Shown in pieces: positions 6,421 to 10,137 of a stretch of DNA of 10,137 nt; within the stretch, counting starts at the first letter, position 1; each line of letters opens with the position of its first letter. Position numbers and translations under genes: made by a program. The DNA comes from Acidobacteriota bacterium (GTDB lineage: Bacteria > Acidobacteriota > Terriglobia > Acidiferrales > UBA7541). The notes under the pieces were generated by a model. The model was not told the origin of the DNA, did not search any database, and saw only the letters and a list, made by a program, of their open reading frames with translations. Location of the stretch: NCBI GenBank assembly GCA_003131985.1, contig PKWH01000025.1:14306-24442 (forward strand), given 5' to 3'.

Positions 6421-6452
6421 TAGTACCCCAGTTTTAGTACTCACACTAGTAC
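6421..6452. repeat. Three TAGTAC copies next to the PilZ start
   Basis: TAGTAC occurs at 6421-6426, 6435-6440 and 6447-6452. The first two belong to a dyad, AGTAC...GTACT, across 6422-6441, and the third lies within an ACTAGT palindrome. Directly abutting the preferred start at 6420, they could be operator sites. If translation begins at 6486, they are coding. Confidence 0.3.
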
Positions 6453-6645
6453 GCAATTCGAGTGCAAGTCTCTTCTTGAGACACATTTTTGCGTAAGACG
6501 CTTTGAATCATGCGGTTACGAAAACTCTATGTTGGGTGTTTTCTTCCAAAAGGCAATCACTTGGGCAAAAACACTCCATTCCTTTTCCAACTTTGTGCAA
6601 ACTAGAACGCATTTACCATTGACTCCCTTTTCGCCCTTTGCGAGC

Positions 6646-7947
6646 ATGAATCTTCTTGAGCGCAGTCCCCTTCGGTCGCGGCCAAAGCTCAAGAGTGGTG
6701 TCTTTGTGCTGCGTCCCCCGGGAGGGGAATTGACGAACAGCGTTACAACCGACCAGCAGGCGACCGGACAGCAGGTTTTTCATCTGGTTGCTAGCCTTTT
6801 GGATGCATTCGACCGCCCCTTGGTAGTCGCAGATCGCGCTGGACGAATTCTGTTCACAAACCTCCATGCACAAGATCGGCTGAACTCCCAAAAAGCAACC
6901 TCGAAACTGGAACTGAATCTGTTCAGCGACATTTTGCATGCCGACCGCAAAAGCGTGGTCGACCAACTCGAGGCCGGCGAACAGGAAGTAAATCTGCAGA
7001 TTGACTCCGCCACCGGGCAAAGCCGTGCCCGGGTTCGTTGGTTGCCGGAGCCGGATTGGCTGGTCGTTTACGTGGAACCAATTCCGTCGCAAGCTCTGGC
7101 AAATGAAGCGGAGATGCGGCAAACGGTTCAAGAATTAATGCAGGAGCGGGAGATCACGTACAGAAATCTGCTGGCCGCTTATCTACGCCTGCAGGAAGTG
7201 AATCGGCAGAAAACGGTTTTTCTGGCGTCTGCCGCGCACGAGCTGAAAACCCCTCTGGCTGTTATGAAGGGCTATTACGATCTTCTGCTTTCGGGATCGC
7301 TTGGCAAACTCACCGAGCGCCAGCGCGAAATGCTTCAGGAATCGAAAGAGAGCTGCGATCGCCTCGTCAGGCTTGTTTCCATGTTCCTGAATTATTCCGC
7401 GCTTGAAAGTGGAAAGCTCATGTTGCAGCTGCGTGCAAACGATCTGCGCGATTGCATCAACGATCTAACGTGCCGCTGGCAGGACGCCTTTCAGCGCGCC
7501 AAGATACATCTGGACGTAAAGGTTCATCCGGACTTGCCGTCTTTCAAGTTCGATTACCAGAAAGTGCAACAGTGTGTCGCCAATTTGCTCGACAATGCTT
7601 TGAAGCATACGCCGCCGGAAGGCTACGTCACGTTGATCGCGGAGCCGCATTTTTGGGAGCGCCGCGTTTCGGAGGCCTCCCCTTCCACTGATCGCCGTCG
7701 CGACGCAGGGATGCGCGCTAACAGTGTCTTAGTCTCGGTTACGGATACAGGCGGTGGAATCGCCGCCGAATTCCATCAGGAAATTTTTGAAGAATTCGTG
7801 CGCGTCGATCCATCTTCTTCCGGCATGGGATTGGGACTGGCGATTACAAAACGCCTGATTCAAGCCCATCGCGGAAAAGTGTGGGTTGATAGCGTGCTCG
7901 GAAGCGGGAGTTCGTTCTCATTCCTTCTTCCAATCAATGTCGAGTGA
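6646..7947 (+). CDS. Soluble PAS-domain sensor histidine kinase
   Basis: A 433-residue kinase numbered from ATG 6646. It has no membrane segment, so it senses an internal signal. A PAS-like domain lies at about 45-149 (DAFDRPLVVADRAGRILFTN). A coiled-coil-like stretch follows at about 150-190. HisKA comes next, with the H-box SAAHELKTPL (phospho-acceptor His198). The HATPase_c domain has its N-box in ANLLDNALKH, the G1 box DTGGG (367-371) and the G2 box GMGLGLAI (393-400). An insertion of about 25 residues rich in Arg, Ser and Asp separates the N-box from G1, which may lengthen the ATP-lid side. The frame is open back to ATG 6529 (472 aa), but those first 39 codons have AT-rich third positions unlike the rest, so I prefer 6646. 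Neither start has a clear Shine-Dalgarno. The response regulator gene follows 46 bases downstream, so this is its likely cognate kinase. Confidence 0.92.
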   Translation: MNLLERSPLRSRPKLKSGVFVLRPPGGELTNSVTTDQQATGQQVFHLVASLLDAFDRPLVVADRAGRILFTNLHAQDRLNSQKATSKLELNLFSDILHADRKSVVDQLEAGEQEVNLQIDSATGQSRARVRWLPEPDWLVVYVEPIPSQALANEAEMRQTVQELMQEREITYRNLLAAYLRLQEVNRQKTVFLASAAHELKTPLAVMKGYYDLLLSGSLGKLTERQREMLQESKESCDRLVRLVSMFLNYSALESGKLMLQLRANDLRDCINDLTCRWQDAFQRAKIHLDVKVHPDLPSFKFDYQKVQQCVANLLDNALKHTPPEGYVTLIAEPHFWERRVSEASPSTDRRRDAGMRANSVLVSVTDTGGGIAAEFHQEIFEEFVRVDPSSSGMGLGLAITKRLIQAHRGKVWVDSVLGSGSSFSFLLPINVE

Positions 7948-7993
7948 TTTCGAAAGTGATTTATAGGAGCGGACTAGTTTCGTTCCCAGGAAT

Positions 7994-9487
7994 ATGCGAC
8001 CGATGGCTGAAAAAGAAAAAATCCTAGTAGTGGACGACGAACCAAGCATTCGCAAATATCTTCAGACGCTGCTCGAAGTGGACGGCTACGATGTGGAAAC
8101 AGTGCCGGGCGGCAAAGAGGCTCTCGAGAAGGTTGGGGCGGGCCTGCGGCCGCACTTCATTATTCTCGACGTATTGATGCCTGAAATCGACGGGCTCGAA
8201 ACGTTGCGGCAACTGATGCAAGTGGATCGCACCCTTAACGTGATCATGCTTTCCTGCTCAAATGAAGTAACCACGGTAGTGGAAGCCATTCGACTGGGCG
8301 CGCTCGATTACCTTACCAAGCCGTTCGAGAAGCCGGAGCTCGATGCTGCTTTTCTGAAGTGCCGCCAAAAGCAGCAGTTACGCTCCGAAAATAAGGCGCT
8401 GCGTGAATATTGCGAAGCGCTTACCGAGGACCTGTCCTTCCTCGCCGCCAGCCCGCAAATGCTGAAGATCCGCCAGCAGATTCTGCAGATCGCTCCCGTT
8501 GACGTGCCCGTGTTCATCAGTGGGGAAAGCGGGGTAGGCAAGGAAGTGGTTGCGCGCATGATTCACCTTCGCTCCACTCGCCGCGTTCAGGCGTTTGTAA
8601 AAGTCAATTGCGCTGCGCTCCCCGGCGAACTGCTTGAATCGGAACTTTTCGGTTACGAGCAAGGCGCTTTCACCGGCGCGGTTCGCTCCAAGCCTGGGAA
8701 ATTCGAGCTCGCCAATAAAGGCACGATTTTTCTCGACGAAATCGCGGAGATGAGTCCGCACCTTCAAGCCAAACTCCTTCACGTTCTGCAAGACGGACAG
8801 TATTCGCGTCTTGGTGCGCGGGCTGTTGTGAATGTGGATGTTCGAGTTCTTGCGGCCACCAATATGGATGTGAAAGAGGCCATGCGCTCCGGCCGTTTCC
8901 GCGAAGACCTCTATTACCGCTTGAATGTTCTCTCTATTCACATTCCGCCGCTCCGCGAACGCACCGCGGAAATTCCGTTGCTATTCCGCCACTTCCTAGT
9001 GAAATACAGCGAGAAATATCAGAAGGCCGCTCCGGATCCTTCGAAGCATTTGATCGAAGCCGCCCTGCGTTACCCGTGGCCGGGCAATCTGCGCGAGTTG
9101 GAAAACTTTGTTAAACGGTACGTTATTCTCGAAGACGACGAAGGCAGTTTTCGCGAGTTGCTCGAAATGACCGGGCAGCAGCAGCGCTTGGTTCCGCGCG
9201 AAGCCGCTCCTGTTCCTAAAGAGATGGGCCTCAAGGCGCTCGTGCGCGGTTTGAAGGACGAAGCAGAAATGGAAGCCATCGCCGACGCTCTGGAGAAAAC
9301 CAACTGGTGCCGCAAGGATGCCGCGAAAATGCTTGGCATCAGTTACAAAGCCTTGCTCTACAAAATGCGGCAATTCAATCTGGATTCGGGACGCGGCGCG
9401 CGCTCAGCTGCTGCCAAAGCCGCCAGAGAAGCCGCGGCGAAAGAAGCCGAAGCCAAGGAAAACGCTCCGGTCATTCGCAGCTCTTAG
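7994..9487 (+). CDS. NtrC-family sigma-54-dependent response regulator
   Basis: A 497-residue activator. Receiver domain at 8-122: acidic pair Asp14-Asp15, phospho-acceptor Asp59 (ILDVLMP), switch Ser87 and Lys109 (LTKPFE). AAA+ domain at about 148-380: Walker A GESGVGKE (177-184), the sigma-54 contact loop GAFTGA (224-229), Walker B IFLDEI (245-250), and the arginine-finger region RFREDLYYRL. C-terminal Fis-type helix-turn-helix at about 436-462 (DAAKMLGISYKALLYKMR). All residues for phosphorylation, ATP hydrolysis and sigma-54 contact look intact, so on phosphorylation it should open sigma-54 promoters. After the HTH there is a 30-residue tail rich in Ala, Lys and Glu (about 466-490), beyond the family's usual end. 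Start ATG 7994 or ATG 8003; AGGA at 7989-7992 fits neither spacing well. It lies in an operon with the histidine kinase. Confidence 0.95.
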   Translation: MRPMAEKEKILVVDDEPSIRKYLQTLLEVDGYDVETVPGGKEALEKVGAGLRPHFIILDVLMPEIDGLETLRQLMQVDRTLNVIMLSCSNEVTTVVEAIRLGALDYLTKPFEKPELDAAFLKCRQKQQLRSENKALREYCEALTEDLSFLAASPQMLKIRQQILQIAPVDVPVFISGESGVGKEVVARMIHLRSTRRVQAFVKVNCAALPGELLESELFGYEQGAFTGAVRSKPGKFELANKGTIFLDEIAEMSPHLQAKLLHVLQDGQYSRLGARAVVNVDVRVLAATNMDVKEAMRSGRFREDLYYRLNVLSIHIPPLRERTAEIPLLFRHFLVKYSEKYQKAAPDPSKHLIEAALRYPWPGNLRELENFVKRYVILEDDEGSFRELLEMTGQQQRLVPREAAPVPKEMGLKALVRGLKDEAEMEAIADALEKTNWCRKDAAKMLGISYKALLYKMRQFNLDSGRGARSAAAKAAREAAAKEAEAKENAPVIRSS

Positions 9488-9557
9488 ACATTTCGAAGCT
9501 GGTTCGTGAGATTCAGCCTTCGCGTGACTTCAAGAGTCAGCGGTTTCTTCATCGACT

Positions 9558-9575
9558 GCGATTCGAAATAATCGC
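9558..9575. other. Inverted repeat downstream of the response regulator gene
   Basis: GCGATT (9558-9563), a six-base loop CGAAAT, then AATCGC (9570-9575). The stem is perfect but no T-tract follows on either strand, so an intrinsic terminator is doubtful. It could help stabilise or end the operon transcript. Confidence 0.3.
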
Positions 9576-9733
9576 GCGACTTGCTCCTAAAATAGAAGTG
9601 AAGCATGGCTAGCTCTGGAAAGTGGGGCTAGTCCTATTACGGCAAAGTGTTGCATATGTAGGGCACATTCAAAGAAATAGCACTATCCTCCTTCAGGCTC
9701 CCTGGTCTAGTATTCCGCTCCGACAGAGGCTTT

Positions 9734-9791
9734 CGCCAGTTCAAGTGGCGTACGCTGCCGAGATCCCGCCCCCAGCTGGGATTTCGCGAAA
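9734..9791. promoter_or_regulatory. Cluster of dyads, possible upstream activator sites
   Basis: Within 58 bases there are CGCCA-7-TGGCG (9734-9750) and two perfect 10-bp palindromes one base apart, CCCAGCTGGG (9771-9780) and TTTCGCGAAA (9782-9791). They lie about 190 bases before the PilZ start and just downstream of an NtrC-type regulator gene. Such activators bind dyads upstream of their targets. Assignment as binding sites is inference only. Confidence 0.3.
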
Positions 9792-9964
9792 CGGTAGTTG
9801 CTGTTTTCAAAGGATTTGTTCCGGACGCCATTTTTTGGCTGAGATGTTGGAATAAAAACTGCCACTATTGATAGGGCACAGTCGAAGAAGAACACTTGGT
9901 GTACTTTGGAAGAGGGATTGCTACTCTCACCGACGGGGGATGCTGTGAAAATCAAACTAGGCCT

Positions 9965-9971
9965 GGTGGAG
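9965..9971 (+). promoter_or_regulatory. Ribosome-binding site of the right-edge PilZ gene
   Basis: GGTGGAG, eight bases before ATG 9980. It decides the start of the partial gene. Confidence 0.6.
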
Positions 9972-9979
9972 CATTGCGC

Positions 9980-10137
9980 ATGACGGAACGTCGCACAGCA
10001 CGCCGGTACGACCTTTCGCTGCCTGTCAGCGTCCGGCTTCCCATTAACCGAGAGCCCGGTGCGCATGATGGCCAAACCCGGGATATTTCAACGCGAGGCG
10101 TTTACTTCATAATGGAAAAGGATCTCGCTCCCGGCAC
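9980..10137 (+). CDS. PilZ domain protein, N-terminal part (partial)
   Basis: The first 52 codons of a gene cut by the right edge. The translation starts MTERRTARRYDLSLPVSVRL, giving the PilZ RxxxR element (within RRTARR), and continues to TRDISTRGVYF, giving DxSxxG (Asp, Ser and Gly all present). Both c-di-GMP-binding motifs are therefore in the visible part and look intact. The downstream barrel and any fused domain lie outside the window. The start is ATG 9980, backed by GGTGGAG eight bases upstream. It is the third PilZ-containing gene here and lies downstream of the sigma-54 regulator on the same strand. The 492-base gap suggests its own promoter rather than read-through. Confidence 0.85.
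   Translation, partial: MTERRTARRYDLSLPVSVRLPINREPGAHDGQTRDISTRGVYFIMEKDLAPG

Larger units (their letters stand above)
9488..9979. other. Intergenic region, 492 bases, with several dyads
   Basis: No convincing gene is seen on either strand; the open frames present show no domain or codon signal. It holds two small hairpins after the regulator gene: TGACT-5-AGTCA at 9525-9539, and GCGATT-6-AATCGC at 9558-9575. Neither has a T-run, so neither is a clear terminator. Further right there is a CGCCA/TGGCG hairpin at 9734-9750 and two neighbouring palindromes at 9771-9791. A Shine-Dalgarno-like GGTGGAG (9965-9971) leads into the PilZ gene. No sigma-54 promoter with correct GG/GC spacing was found. 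Confidence 0.5.

Noticed and set aside
6613..7131. 172-codon minus-strand open frame opposite the kinase PAS region
   Set aside because: Antisense to a well-supported gene; no domain seen.
8378..8941. 187-codon minus-strand open frame opposite the response regulator
   Set aside because: It lies wholly within the AAA+ coding region and its translation matches no family; mirror of codon bias.
9641..9653. GGCAAAGTGTTGC as a sigma-54 promoter
   Set aside because: The gap between GG and GC is nine bases, whereas sigma-54 promoters need ten; spacing is strict.
9488..9979. A c-di-GMP riboswitch in front of the PilZ gene
   Set aside because: No GEMM-type conserved core or tetraloop-receptor pattern could be recognised in this stretch.
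9707..10075. 122-codon minus-strand open frame and a 77-codon plus-strand frame (9622-9855)
   Set aside because: The first runs through the PilZ start on the opposite strand; both have unrecognisable composition and no good start signal.

Overview
The window looks like chromosomal DNA from a free-living bacterium of moderate-to-high GC. The best guess is an Acidobacteriota-type soil organism. This is an inference from gene content: several PilZ proteins, a PAS histidine kinase beside an NtrC-type regulator, a Rv2258c-like methyltransferase and a ceramide-glucosyltransferase-like enzyme. No 16S rRNA or other marker gene is present to settle it. I see no mobile element, CRISPR array, tRNA or rRNA.

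Left part (1-4351). A partial SAM-dependent methyltransferase (minus strand, running off the left edge) is divergent from a membrane GT2/GT21-like glycosyltransferase (plus). That gene converges on a minus-strand pair. The pair consists of an unusually long, two-domain ThyX-like protein and a four-helix membrane protein, joined by an ATGA stop/start overlap. Upstream on the same strand is rpmE (ribosomal protein L31), with a near-consensus sigma-70 promoter and a strong intrinsic terminator that separates it from the thyX-like gene.

Right part (4395-10137). This is a signalling neighbourhood centred on cyclic di-GMP and phosphorelay. It contains a GGDEF-linker-PilZ fusion (minus), a stand-alone PilZ protein (minus), and a PAS/HisKA/HATPase histidine kinase followed by a sigma-54-activating response regulator (plus, one likely operon). 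After an intergenic stretch of about 490 bases comes the start of a third PilZ protein (plus, cut by the right edge). A reasonable reading, not proven, is that the two-component pair controls sigma-54-dependent genes, while the diguanylate cyclase and PilZ proteins make and sense c-di-GMP.

The points most worth a second look are as follows. In the tandem ThyX-like protein the family signature appears divided between the two halves, and its tail is rich in Cys and His. Three PilZ genes surround a sigma-54 two-component operon. Two adjacent perfect palindromes lie upstream of the last PilZ gene. A strong ribosome-binding site precedes a 7-codon ORF that is coupled to a 38-codon ORF. Short repeats (TGTGGAAAA, TAGTAC) flank the middle PilZ gene.
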